From Sciurus carolinensis (lineage: Eukaryota > Chordata > Mammalia > Rodentia > Sciuridae), in contig NW_025920103.1 of the NCBI RefSeq assembly GCF_902686445.1, positions 3,642,783 through 3,706,782 on the forward strand: a DNA stretch of 64,000 nucleotides, in the 5' to 3' direction. A program made the translations under genes and the position numbers. Below are positions 12,130 through 23,709 of this stretch, in pieces. Numbering within the stretch: position 1 is the stretch's first letter; each line of letters starts with the position of its first letter. A model generated the notes under the pieces. It was not told the origin of the DNA. It saw only the letters and a program-made list of their open reading frames with translations, and ran no database searches.

Positions 12130-12286
12130 CAGTTCTTTAGGTCTTGGCTACTCACACTGTGGTCTCTGGGTCAGGGAGTTTTCTAGAAATGCAGAATCTC
12201 AGGTCCCTGCCAGACCTACCAGATCAGAATTTGCATTTTCACAAGACGCCCAGGTGATTTTTGTTCCAGTTTGAGAAGTGCTGCTC
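12130..12286 (+). mobile_element. MER5A-like hAT relic
   Basis: The sequence 'ctcacactgtggtctctggg', 'gcagaatctcagg', 'cagaatttgcattttcacaag', 'cccaggtgatt' and the end 'gtttgagaagtgctgct' follows the MER5A pattern closely along its length. Non-coding. Confidence 0.8.
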
Positions 12287-12439
12287 AGCTCCATAATGCC
12301 TCCTGCTGGTCCTGGAGATGCTCAAGGAGTGTTGTAGGTTACACTGGCCTAAGGTGCAATTTTAACACCTGCACTTAGTGCAGTTCCTGGCACATCTTCC
12401 TTCTCACTCTCACTCCATCACCATGAGCAGCACTGATAA

Positions 12440-12625
12440 CTGGGTGGACATCACGTGCTGAGCACAACTTGATGTGCCTTGCAGATATTTTCTCATTTAA
12501 TCTTCAAAAACACTGAGAAAAACATTGTTATCCTTATTTTATAGATGAGCAAAGGGACACAGAGAGGTTGGTCAATTTATTTTCTTTTTTTATAGCTCAA
12601 TGGAAGTGAAATTGAGGAACTGAAC
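12440..12625 (-). mobile_element. MIR element
   Basis: The reverse-complement MIR core and 3' part are visible: 'tgtgccttgcagatattttctcatttaat', 'ttatccttattttatagatgagcaaagggacacagagaggtt' (quoted in parts). Edges are approximate. Confidence 0.75.
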
Positions 12626-13249
12626 TTAGAGGAGGCACTTCTAGGGTAATGAAAGGAAAGAACTTGCTCTTTGAGTTTGGATAGGCATGAGTTCAGTTTT
12701 GATTTGCTCTGCATATGACCAATGTAGACTTGGGGTATTATTATATACCTTAATATAGTGCTGTGACGGTTAAGCTCAATAACCTATGTAGGATGACTAA
12801 ACAGAATTCCTGGAATATAAGTCTCTCCTACTCCTTTACTATTTTCTCCTCCTTCTTTCCTTTCTCTTCTGTTCACCTACCCTCTGGTAGTTTCCTGCTG
12901 GCTAACTCTATTCCATCTTTCAGCACTAAGGACCTCTGCCTGTATAAGGTGTATAGAACTGAGTTTTAATTGTGCATTTATGTTCTTAAATGCAGTTTAG
13001 AAAGGACTGTAATATGAAGCCTCAAATCTGTTGTCAACTGGTTATTAAGCATCCATGATTTCAGCACTTAACTTGAACACTTGCTTGGATCTAGGTCTGT
13101 GCCTTTGAAGAATTTACATTCTGGTCTGTATTGAAAGGAAACATGTTTAGGTGAAATGGGTGGAAAACATTTGGGTTTACTTGAGTGCCAATTCTAATTG
13201 CTATCATTATGACAAATGGCATTTGAGAGTAAAACAGAGGTGGGGTTAA

Positions 13250-13625
13250 ATATACAGACTCAGGGGCAAGTAGAGCATGTCTGATTCTTGGTTATGGTGC
13301 AGACTAGTTGCATGGAACTGGAAAGCTGCCTAACCTTTCTGTGCCTCAGTATGCTCAGGTGTAATATGGGGTAATTTAAGCCTACTTGCTACATTATTGT
13401 GAGGATTAAATGAGTTGATGGATGAATAGCTCAGAGCAAAGGCCTGGGCCACATCAGCAGCTACTGTGTAGGTGATGGTGTCCATGGATCTGTAACCACT
13501 CTGACACCCATCTCCTCATCTGTGTGGCAGAGATAATACAACCTCTTATAAGTTACAAAGAATAAAAATGGCCACAAATTGGGTGTAGCATGGTGCCTGG
13601 CATGAGCAGTTACTCTGTGTGACAG
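13250..13625 (+). mobile_element. Two MIR fragments in tandem orientation
   Basis: 13250-13480 carries the plus-strand MIR core ('tttctgtgcctcagtatgctc', 'gtgaggattaaatgagtt'). 13520-13625 repeats the pattern ('gtgtagcatggtgcctggca'). Both are old and diverged. Confidence 0.65.
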
Positions 13626-13629
13626 AGTC

Positions 13630-15779
13630 TCATTTTGAAGGGTTAGTCATGTTCTTGCACTCTGTCCCCAGGGAACTTTTGGGAAGTCAATTATGAGGCC
13701 CTACCTCAGTGCCACTGAATGAGGGTCTTTGGTGTTTGGAGCTCAGAAATCCAAGAATGAGTATTAAGAGCAACAGCAACAGCAAAAACAGAAATTCTGA
13801 CACTTATATGGCCAGTTAGCATCTAGACCAAGTGGCAGCACTTGAAAACCACTGCTACATATTTTAGTGTATCATGATTGAAACTTAGGAGCAAGAAACT
13901 TGGCCAGTGTCCCAGGGTGAGTCTGAAAGCAAACACCATCCACATCTAGCTTTATGATTATCATTAGCTTTTCCTTCAGTGTGACCACTTAGCAGGTGTT
14001 GACAGCTGACTGGGTTTTGGTGGGAAGGTGCCAAAGAATTTCCTCTTTAAACAGTTGAGTGTCTACATTCCCTGCAATTGGTACTCACAAGCTTCATTCC
14101 TCTCTATTGGTAATGGCTTTTAGTTTTATAATGTCCCACTAGGCCTAATTTTCTTTAAAGGGCTTTCTATTACAGTTAAAGATTACTTCATTGTTGCTTC
14201 CTTTCCAAATCAATTGTGCATAAATAATTTATTGATGCAATGTTGCACTCAATTTTTGAAATTGCTCTGTGTAATTTTATTAAGTACGGAAGGTGGAATG
14301 CTAATTTGTCTGATTGGAGAGGGGAAAGAGTTCTATCTATTATTAGACCATTCAGGTGGTAAACAGCATTGCCCCCCAAAAGTCCTAAACTCTGTTTTTA
14401 GTCTTCAGATTTAAATTGTAAATGAAACAGTGTTGATGCATTAGAAAATCGCATGACAGGTTTTGTTAACATAATCAGAAAAATGGAGTTGCTACAAAAC
14501 CTTTCCCCATCTGCCAGTCATTGTATGAAATGCTTCTGCGATTTTATTAGAATTCTCTGTCTCTGCAGATGCCAGTCAGCTGTGAAATTAAAATTGTAAA
14601 CTGAAATACTACATTTTCATCCAGAGTGGAAACTGGGAAAGTCCATTTTTTTTGGCAGGAAAGAAATGGCATGACCTTATCCATGGGGTCATTCTCTGCC
14701 TAGTCTTGAAGGCAGTCTTGAGTTTGTTCCTTGAAAGAAAAGAAAGAAAGGGGCTCTTCATTTCTGTGGGATTACTCTGGCAATGATCAACAACTACCCA
14801 CCAGAGTTTGCAGATAGAGAGTTTGAGTTTTTCAGGACAACCCATATTTTTTTCCATCTTTCACTGAGTGAATTGGAGGTGACTGGAGAGGTTTTGGTTC
14901 TTGAGAGGGGCAGTGATTTCAACAAAATGTTAACTCTAATGGCAGTGATGACTAGGACTGCCAGGCTGCTGAAACCTGAACTGACCCTGAAGCAGTGGTC
15001 AAGATGGACCATTGGATTGTCTTTCTCAAAATGTTCTTTCCTCTCTTCTTCCCTTCGTAATTCCCAGTCATTCTTTTATTCTTACTTAAATGTCACTTCC
15101 TCTTGGAAAATGTCCTCCATCAATCTCTTCCATTTACTCTAGACCAGGTTATTTTTACCTGATTTAATCTAGTATCACCCCAACCATGTACTGATTTTTC
15201 TCACTTCAATGTCCACTTTCCTTGATTGATTTTAGACTTTCTGAGGATCAGAGATGCTGGATACCTTTCTTGGTCATTATTGTGTCTCCAGGCTTAGACT
15301 ACTGCAAGCATGGACTACTGTAAGCACAGACTAGTGCAAGCTGGATGGGTTAGTATTGGTTAACACATAAATGACCAAATAAGAGAACTTGTAGAAATGG
15401 CTTAGGTAAGAGGTATCTGGAAGACAGGAAGATCAGAACTAGGTTAAGGAGACATAGAATGGAATTCCAAAAGATAGAATCAAGCATGATGGCCAGAAAT
15501 ATTACACAATTAACATAATGGGCAGTGTCTATAATTGTGGGTGTAAATTCTGAATTAGAGTTATAGGTGGAGGGGAAAAGTTGAGGTGGGTCCTTTATCT
15601 TTAATTTCAAATATGTTGTAATACTTTTGTAAATACTGTGTAGTTCAGATGCAGATGATGAGGATTTTTCCCCATGTGCATGAATTGTTAAACCCTAGGT
15701 ATCTATCTGAGAGAAGAGATCTGGTTTAACACTTTTTAAATGCAGTGCTGAGTCCAGTTAAGTTTCTCCACAGTGCATT
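13630..15779. other. Non-coding; no supported gene
   Basis: The longest frame is 119 codons (14783-15142, plus strand), overlapped by antisense frames. It resembles nothing I know and lacks splice or promoter context. No repeat family recognised. Confidence 0.4.
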
Positions 15780-15985
15780 TGTGCTATCACGTGTGTCTTG
15801 AACATTATCTCATTCAAGACTCAAACAAAACTATGATTATGGACACCATTTACATTTTCCTTTTACAGGTGTGGAAATTGAGGTGCAGAGCTTTTGAATT
15901 TACCCAAGGTTATGCTGCTAAGGAGTGGGAAAACCATGGTTCAAGTCTATGAATACTGGATTCCAAAGCTCATCAAACTTCTCAC
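15780..15985 (-). mobile_element. MIR element
   Basis: Reverse-complement MIR signature: 'gaacattatctcattcaaga', 'ttttacaggtgtggaaattgaggtgcag', 'acccaaggttatgctgctaagg' (quoted in parts). Confidence 0.75.
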
Positions 15986-16689
15986 ACTTAACAAAGATCT
16001 GCATCTTCACACAGACCAGAATCAGGGCTTAATAAGACTGCATTTGATTGCCTTGAGGAAGGGTTATGGAAAACCAGCAGAACTGTCCACTGGTTGAGCC
16101 TGAGGGTTCTCACAAGGTGGTCTGGAAATGAGGAAGTTGGGAAGGGCTGGTCCTTGTCCCTGGGTGAGAGGGACTACTTCTTGATTTCACAGGCGCTCTC
16201 CAGAAGCCACATCTGCTGTTTGCAACTCTGTTGTGTAGCTGCTCTGAGTAGCTGGGGCCTGCTCTCACACTCCTTTCCTCAAGTTGGGAGGCTGCTTCTT
16301 TGAAAACCCTACAAAAATGGGAAACCATAGTGAAGGGGTTCTGGAGCACAGTTGGTGATGTCTTCAGCTGTGCCTGAAGCTAGCATAACTGGAGTTAGAT
16401 GAAAGAACAGAGCATGTGGCTCCCTGAGAGCTCCAGCTTCTCTTTGTGCTAGTTATGTGGCCTTTGTTCTCCTACCTGCTTGCCAAGACCAGATTAAAGA
16501 GACAAGACTCCCCCCAACTTGGGGCAACAAAATAAAAACAATGAAACAGAAAACCCCAAGTGCTGCTGGCCCTCCTTTTTAGGAGTTTCTATGCATGGAT
16601 AGCCTTTTGTGTTTCCTCTTGATGGCCACATCTAAGTTTTATTCATTTAATCATCATTACTTTTATAGTGATTAACATCATTTGAAGTC

Positions 16690-16930
16690 TTTTACCATGT
16701 CCCATGCTGTGAGCTGATTGCCTCGTCACAGAGGCATTTATTCTTTACAATACTGCTCTGATGTTGGCTATATTACAATCTCTATTCACGGATGAATAAT
16801 ATCCCATAGCTTGGATGGGTTTAGTAACTTCCCTAAGATCACATGATACTAAGTTGGAGTACTGAATGACCATCAGATCCATCTGACTCCAGAGCCCAGC
16901 TCTGTACATCAGTACCTCATGCTGCCACTC
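16690..16930 (-). mobile_element. MIR element
   Basis: Diverged reverse-complement MIR: 'ctattcacggatgaataat', 'gtaacttccctaagatcacatgatactaag' and 'catctgactccagagcccagctct' (quoted in parts) mark the core and tRNA-like head. Confidence 0.65.
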
Positions 16931-18149
16931 TGCACATTTTGAAGAATTGACTGGGCCACATTCATGGGCATTGTCTTTGAAGTCATCTCTCTGGTTCAGT
17001 TTTGAGATGCACTGTAGCTGGGAGGTATATTGATATAGGCAGTTGGGTAGTCATTTTTGCTGCCAGGACTGCTCTGTGCCTGTGATCATCCCTTCATCAA
17101 CAAAGTCTGTGAGCAGCTGAATGATCCTGGTGGAAATTAAATCTACTTATGAACCAGTACTTGTCCAAGGGCTAGAAAAGTAGCACCAGCTTGTTCTGGT
17201 CTCCTTTGGAGAGCTTTATCAATGTTTTCATCCCCAGGCTATCAGCCTGATTTGTTACAAAACCCTCTCTGCCAAAATCTCTCCTGGAGGCACCTGCTAT
17301 TTTTGAATAACATCTTCCTTTGCTATCATGGTTTTGGAATTTAATTATGGAGGCTGGATTACTGTAAGGCCATATCCCATCTCCTACTGTACTTAATTCC
17401 TTTACCCCTCCAGAGAAGATGCTATTTCCATGACTCTCTTTCAATTCCTATTTTGAGGCAAGCTTATCAAGGGGCTTAATTGCTGTCTGGTGGGTGCCTT
17501 TGGGCTGGTGTATCACTTATGATTTCTTCCCAGATTGGCTGCCACCACCTTGGAGATTTGCTTTCTGTGTTTTGTCAGAGGTTACCCTGTGTGCACTCTC
17601 TTTGGAAAGTTCACAGCCAACTTGATTATCACAAAAGTTGAGATAGAGCAGCTTTTGAACATTGAAAGAATGCTGCCATTTCTCCTGATCAAAGGCAGAG
17701 ATCAGCAGCACATTTGAGAAACTGCAAATTGGCATCATGCTTAGTCCCCTTAAGTATTCTTAGAAGACAGCTCATGTCTCAAAGCCACAGCTGATTATGA
17801 AGGAAGGCCCTGCCTGTAAAACCCAGTCTGGGTTTAGCCCAGCAGAGGGGTGGGCTGTTTACTCTTTATCTTCATTATCAGGCAACTGAGTACTGGATTT
17901 AGGAAGTCTCTGGAAAACTGTAAAATTTGAGATTTGGAGAGTTGAACTGTGGCACAAAGGGTATCTTTTTCTTTTGTAGGATTGTAGCACTGAATGCTTT
18001 CATCTTATAAATATCTTTTGGTGTCTGTGTGAGCTGGTTGGCTTCATGAAGTAGGGACCTCCTGTAACAGAGAGTCATTGCCTTTTGAGATGTGCTCCAC
18101 CTGTATTATACAGGTGGAACTTAAATGCTATCCTAAGTGTTCTTCTAAG
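16931..18149. other. Non-coding; nothing recognised
   Basis: Frames of 60-90 codons occur on both strands around 17172-17738 without support. No repeat named. Confidence 0.4.
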
Positions 18150-18345
18150 GGAGAAGAGAGAAAGAGGAGAAGGCACCTGTCATGGGTCAAGGAATGCTGA
18201 TAAAGAATAGATTGCTTCCTAGCACCAGCAGAAGGAATATAACCCTGGGGACACTTTGATTTCAGACTCTGACACAATATATTTTTGCTGTTTTAAGCCA
18301 CCTAACTTGGGTCATTTTTTACAGCAGCCACAGGAAGCAAGTACA
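18150..18345 (+). mobile_element. MLT1-like LTR, 3' part
   Basis: The string 'gatttcagactctgacacaatatatttttgctgttttaagccacctaacttgggtcattttttacagcagccacaggaa' (read in parts) follows the characteristic 3' end of MLT1-family MaLR LTRs ('ttgttttaagccacc...tttgttacagcagcc'). Confidence 0.75.
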
Positions 18346-18669
18346 CAGCCTTTATTAGTGTCAAATAAGCTCTTACATTTCCCTTTAGTTCAAGGGGTTT
18401 TATGTCCTGCTTGTCTGTCTCACATAGTTTTCTGGATGTATGTATGTTAATTACTGCAGACGATAAGACACTCTGTGATTTGAAAAGTTCTTTATATCTT
18501 CCACACACTAGATTGCCATTAATAATTAGGGAGATTTTTCTGGGGGGAAAAAATCTGTCTTGATGTTTTACTCTAGTTACATAATACAAGCTATATAACA
18601 GTAGGCAATGATTCATACTGATTAGCTCTTTTAATACATCATCCATTTATCAGATATTTTGAGATAACT

Positions 18670-18900
18670 CATGACAGTGGTTAAGAATATGAAAGTGAAG
18701 TGCTTGAATTTAAAGCCCAAATTCACCACTAACTAGTGAAAAATCATCTCACCTTTCCATTTTACTTTTCAGTTATTAGAGTAAGGTAGCATATCTAGAT
18801 CAGAGAGGTATTGTTGAGGATTAAATGACTAATAAATACAAAGTATTTAGAGCAGTGTCTGGTATATAATAACTTCTCAGTAAATGTTAGCTGTTGGTAA
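18670..18900 (+). mobile_element. MIR element, near full length
   Basis: Plus-strand MIR: head 'acagtggttaagaatatgaaag', middle 'attgttgaggattaaatgac', end 'agcagtgtctggtatataataacttctcagtaaatgtt' (quoted in parts). One of the most complete MIR copies here. Confidence 0.8.
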
Positions 18901-19004
18901 AATTTTATTAGGACAGACAATTTTAAATATAACTACAGAATTAAGTATAGAATCATTAATATGTCATCTATCATTAACATCAAATTTATTAGCAATTACT
19001 TTGT

Positions 19005-19480
19005 TCACAGGATATTTTAGGCAGACCAATGTCCCCAAAGAAGTTCTTACCCAATCCTCAGAACCTTTGAATATGTTACCTTTTGTGTCAAAAAAGACTT
19101 TGAGATGGGATTCTGAATAATCTGAGTGGGTCCAATATACTTACCTGAGTTTTTAAATGTGGAGAAACTTTTCTGAATATGATGAGAAAAAGGTGGAGCT
19201 ATTGCAGATGGGTCAGTTTTACGGAGGTGATAAGACCCAACTTGCCATTACTGATTTTGAAGATGGCAGAATAAAACTAAGAGACAAGGACTGTGAGCAG
19301 CCTGCAGAAACTGGAAAAGACAAAGAAATGAACTCTATTCTGAAGACTGAAGTAATTTGTTCAGCCCTGCTAACACCTTGACTTTAGCCCAATAAGGCCT
19401 GTAACAGACTTCTGCCTACAGTAAGGCAATAAGTCATTGTCTTGAGCCAGTTAGTATGTTACACAGTGATAAAAAATGAA
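19005..19480 (+). mobile_element. MLT1-family LTR, near full length
   Basis: Recognisable along its length: 'aatgtccccaaagaagttcttacccaatcctcagaacctttgaatatgttacc', 'gggtccaatatac', 'ctgctaacaccttgactttagccca', 'ttgagccagttagtatgttac' (quoted in parts). These match the order of features in MLT1 LTRs of the ERVL-MaLR class. The 74-codon frame inside it is a by-product. Confidence 0.8.
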
Positions 19481-19489
19481 TATGCACTC

Positions 19490-20380
19490 TAATTCCTCTA
19501 ATTAATTTAAATATGGATATTAGTAATAGATAAAAGGAAATGAAGAATATAAGCAAACCACAACTCACTCTCAAAAACAGGCAAATGAAAATCATCTGAA
19601 ACTAGAACTGGAATAAATGATGAGAACCCATTATGAGAGTTCATCCAACTGTGAAATATGTGGCAGAACTCTATGCTTAAATCCAACAGGTTAAAAAAAT
19701 GGAAACTTTGTTGTCTCATGTGATGCATAGTTCAAAGAAAAGCTGGCCTTCCTATTTTTGTGTGCATAAGTGTCCCTCTGCCTCTCTGCCTCCTCACCAA
19801 AGGGGTCTCTGGTTGCAGCCCTAAAGATTGTTTAATGCTGCCCAAATTATAACTGAGAGGGAACCATAAAGGTTAACAGTAATTAGGCAAGGAAAGGAAG
19901 CAACCCAAGCTGGTCACTGGAGGCATGAACCTCTGAGAACTTTAGACTCAGGCCTAGGCTTCCTAGAAATGGCTGTTAAAAGGGAATCAACAGGAACCAC
20001 TCATTTAGCATTGCAGAAGGAACAAGTATTGCTGGGGAACTCACTGCTCTTCCTGGCACTAAAGGTAGCAGGAAGGGATTTCTCTTGGGAAGTCACAAGG
20101 AGGTCATTGCTGCTGTGTGGAAAAGCAGACAGAGTGACATGCTGAGGACACTCCTGCACCAGCTCCATTGACCAGGCCACCAGGCTGACTGCCATACTGC
20201 CACACCAATGTGCCTCATCAGTGGATTCACCCAATGATACTCAAGAAGTTCAGTAGAGATTTTCTATCATCTTGAATCTGCTAGACATTGCCTTGGTCAC
20301 CACTCATGGGGGCTCTTCTGAGTTTTTCACATATAGAAATAGTTAATTGCATATCAAACCATCAGTTGCTTTGTGACCAT
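19490..20380. other. Non-coding; nothing recognised
   Basis: No repeat with clear signature and no supported coding segment. Confidence 0.4.
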
Positions 20381-20384
20381 GAGC

Positions 20385-20500
20385 TAGATATTATCCTTAG
20401 TGTTGAGTCTGAAAATAAATATCTGAATTGTGCACTTGAAAAGAGTAAAGATGGTAATTTGCATGTTATGTGTGTTTTATCACAATAAAAATGTAATAAT
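20385..20500 (+). mobile_element. Old LINE-1 3'-end fragment
   Basis: 'gaattgtgcacttgaaaagagtaaagatggtaatttgcatgttatgtgtgttttatcacaataaaaatg' (read in parts) follows the terminal 3' UTR pattern of old mammalian L1 subfamilies, including a final AATAAA. Confidence 0.6.
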
Positions 20501-20504
20501 GAAC

Positions 20505-22199
20505 AGAAAAACATCCTTGCCCTAAGGCATTCACAGTCTGATGAGGGGTGTATGTCCAGACAGAGTGATGGTGGCAGATCCCATAATGAAAGCAGGATAC
20601 AAGAAGGAAGGCCTTGTTTCCAGGGAGGCTTGGGGGTCATGAGAACTCTTAAATCTCAGATGGCTTCTGTGTCCTGGACTCCATAGTTCTGAGTCAGCCT
20701 GGGAGTTGTTCAAGGTCTCTTCCTGTTGTTGAGGGCCAGCATTCAACAGTAAGCCTGCTGGTAATAGCATTTCAATGAACAGCCTGTGCACAGAGGAACA
20801 CCCTCCATCACAATAACATTTCCTCTGTCCTTGCTCTAATTGATGTAACTGAGGCTGATATGATGATATTTTATCTGGATTACAGGACATAAATTTGCTG
20901 TGTGTTCCTGCTGGATCAATTGTAACATTGATATTTTGCCATGTCACTTATTCTCCTGTAGGCAGTAACATAGATGTAAACCTCAGAAAGTGCTCAGAGA
21001 CTTTAGGATTTGAAATGTGCTTCAGGGGCAGGAATGCTGCTTGTGCTATTGATGGTGTCAGTGGTTGAGATGTGGGAATGCTCAGAGATTCATGGGAGTG
21101 CCCAAGGTGTTTTGTGATTCTGAGAGTTGCCCTAGTATCAGTAGCAGTCCAGCCTCTAAGTCACAGAAGCTATGTACACCGCATGTGTGAAGTGGCTGCT
21201 TACACTGTTTCCCAAACTAGGTATGGTCCCGCAGAGTGGCTGGAATGAAGATGGTTGAAGGTATGGGTCCATTTGCCTCAGGTCTCTGCACGTGCAAGCC
21301 AGTGGCTGATATGTTGGTCAGTGCTGGGATCTGTCACATGGGATTTGCCATTCTGGTCCTGCTGCTAGTCAGCTGTGTCACTATGACCCCCATCCTTCAT
21401 CACTGTGGGCCTCAGCTTCCTCTCTAGGCAAAAAGCGTTTTGCATATCCATGATTCCACCATGCCACAGCTGTGAGGAAATAGAAGACAAAAGATGACTG
21501 AGAATTGGAACATAAAAATACCTCTCTGTAGCAATTCAACTTTTTCCAGCTGAAGTGTTTTCTCACATCTCAAGAAACACTGATTAATGTTTTTTTGTTG
21601 TTGTTAGTTTTGTTTGTGTTTTCATGTTCCTTCTATTCTGGAACTCATGGACTCAATTGAGACACCCACCTAAATCTCCTAAGCTGTTGGGATGATGCAA
21701 GAATTCCACTGTTTTCATTAAAGAAGATAATGTCAGGTCAAAAGAGGTAAGTCAATAATCTAGTATATATTTCAGGTAATTATTCCCTGTAAAAATGGTA
21801 TTACTTTTCTTTTGATCTCTATTTGAGTGTGCTTAGCCCATTGTAGCCCATTTGAAAGCAGAGTATTCTTTCAAAAATTAAAAAGAAACAACTAACCTTG
21901 TAAGTTGAAGTCATGAGAAGGTTCTTGGTGGTTTATTAGAGGTTTTATCATACACATGGGATCCCCAGTCAACTCCAGTACCCTGTTCCTATTCATGTGG
22001 AACAAATATCCCCTGACCCACAAGCAACTTGATGTTTTAAACACTAGGGTTAAGGTTTTAGACTTGAGACTCTGATATGGACCACTGAACTTAACTTCCT
22101 TTTCTTTTCCCAATCCCAAGAAAATGACCCAAACAGGAGACATATATTTATGTGAGGTAGGAAGTTTATAGCAACTATGGATTCACCAGAAAATTTGAG
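20505..22199. other. Non-coding; no supported gene
   Basis: A 138-codon minus-strand frame (20531-20947) is the longest here. It contains no motif I recognise and overlaps other frames. G+C rises gradually towards 22 kb. Confidence 0.4.
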
Positions 22200-22202
22200 A
22201 AC

Positions 22203-23390
22203 TTACTGAAAGATACAGTAAAAACTAACAGGCTGGTTGTGATGAAGGAACCCTGGCACTGGGCAGGAGGGAGCCAGTGCTGCAGGTCTGAGTGGAGGTG
22301 CCCTGGCCAGTGTCAGCTGGGGCCTGCTCAGGGCATGCAAGTACCTGTGAGGTGAGGAATACTGCACCCAGAAAAGTCTGGCCACTACAGGTCCTGTAGC
22401 CCTGCAGCACTTCTTCCTGACCATCTGCAAGCACCACTTGGTCTCAGCTGCCTTCTTTCACAGGTACTGGGGCTGCTTGTACTTAATCTGCTGCTTTCTC
22501 CACCATGTGTGCTGAGTACTTCTCCCACTGGTACAACTGTATCTGGGGTTTCCCCTTGCACTTAGGGACTTCCAAGTACAGGAGTATGTTGCTGTAGATC
22601 ATCACACACTCCACCTTGCACAGTCAGGTGTTCTGCTTTTTGGTCTTAAGATTGTGGACCTGCCCTGCAGACTGCTCCCTGTGCATTTTCAGGGGGCCTT
22701 GCTGTGCCTCCTGGCACTCCAGCAACTGCTGCCAATTCTTGAGAGTCATTGACATGAAGATCCCCTTCATCTTCTGCTGTTTCTCTTTTCTGCAATAGTC
22801 CTTGCTGGCTGGTGCCTCCTCACACACCTCCAACTTAATAAAGATGAGGGCCAGCTCCCATGGCTCCTTGCAGTCCACCTCCAGAGAAGCCCTGCTGCCT
22901 CCTTTTTCTGTGTTGCCTTCTCTGCCCTCACGAGGACCTTTTAGGACCCACTCCTGTTTTCCTCCATTGCCTTTTATCCAGAAGAACAGAGAACAGATAC
23001 ATATGTATACCCTGGTCCCTGGTTTGCTGGGTCTTTTCCTGTAGTGCTGTTGCAGGACCTCCAGGACAAAGAGAGCTGACCTCTGCCATTCTACCATCAG
23101 TCCCTTTATCTTTATTTACTGCTGACTTAATTTCCCCAGAAGTAATTGAAGACTTCTCCCCAAGGGACTTGTCCTTGCTGCCCATCTTCTGTTTCTATTC
23201 CTGGAATTTGTTTTGTATTTTCTTCCTTTGCATGTTTGAGGGCCAAGAAAGTTCTGGGTCCTGAATATTACCATTCTGTGTGTGCCAGAGCAAATTGGGG
23301 CTGGGCAGGTTGCAGGTCTTCCTGACCAGATCCCATAGGTAGGCATCTGGGCTGCCTCCCACCAGGCACCTGCAGTGGTACAGCTCATGT
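22203..23390 (-). pseudogene. Unrecognised broken coding-like block
   Basis: Reading the minus strand from 23390 down to 22203, coding-like sequence jumps between frames: a first segment containing DAYLWDLVRKTCNLP (about 23366-23310), a Lys/Glu/Gln-rich middle with RKEKQQKMKGIF and a coiled-coil-like look (about 22800-22740), then a frame rich in Pro/Thr/Ser down to about 22225. Stops and frame changes interrupt it, and no intron boundaries are obvious. The pattern fits an old processed pseudogene or decayed exon cluster. The longest uninterrupted piece is 157 codons (22624-23097). I do not recognise the parent protein. A LINE-1 fragment abuts its 5' end. It may instead be a chance effect of higher G+C. 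Confidence 0.35.
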
Positions 23391-23394
23391 ATCT

Positions 23395-23690
23395 TTTGAA
23401 AAAAAGTCTATTTAGGACTTTGGTCCATTGTTTAGTGTGGTTTGTATTTGGTTTTGTTTTTTGTTTATTGTTGGTTGGTTGCCACAGAGTTGTTTGAATT
23501 TCTTATAGATTCTGGGCATTTATCCCTTGTTAAAATGAATTGCTTACTGGTATTTTTCCTCTTTCTGGAGGTTGTCTTTTCACTCTGTTGATTACTTTTT
23601 GGGAGTTCAGAAGTTTTTTAATTTGCTTTGATCACATTTTTCAGTTTTGTTTGAGGCTGTATCAAAAAAATATAGATAGGTTTTCTAATG
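23395..23690 (-). mobile_element. LINE-1 ORF2 fragment, reverse strand
   Basis: Contains 'ggaggttgtcttttcactctgttgattac' and 'agttcagaagttttttaatttgctttgatcacat' (quoted in parts). These are the complement of the ORF2 segment upstream of the C-terminal region in mammalian L1. Only about 300 bp remain. Confidence 0.75.
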
Positions 23691-23709
23691 TGAGCTCTCT
23701 CACATTAGA
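23684..23709. repeat. Perfect 11-bp inverted repeat (hairpin)
   Basis: tctaatgtgag and its exact complement ctcacattaga are separated by the 4-nt loop ctct, giving a perfect stem. It lies at the outer end of the LINE-1 fragment. No adjacent element suggests a function. Confidence 0.9.

Noticed and set aside
14783..15142. 119-codon plus-strand frame
   Set aside because: Antisense frames of 72-82 codons overlap it. No similarity to known proteins and no gene context.
20531..20947. 138-codon minus-strand frame
   Set aside because: No recognisable motif, overlapping frames on both strands, and no promoter, splice or poly(A) context.
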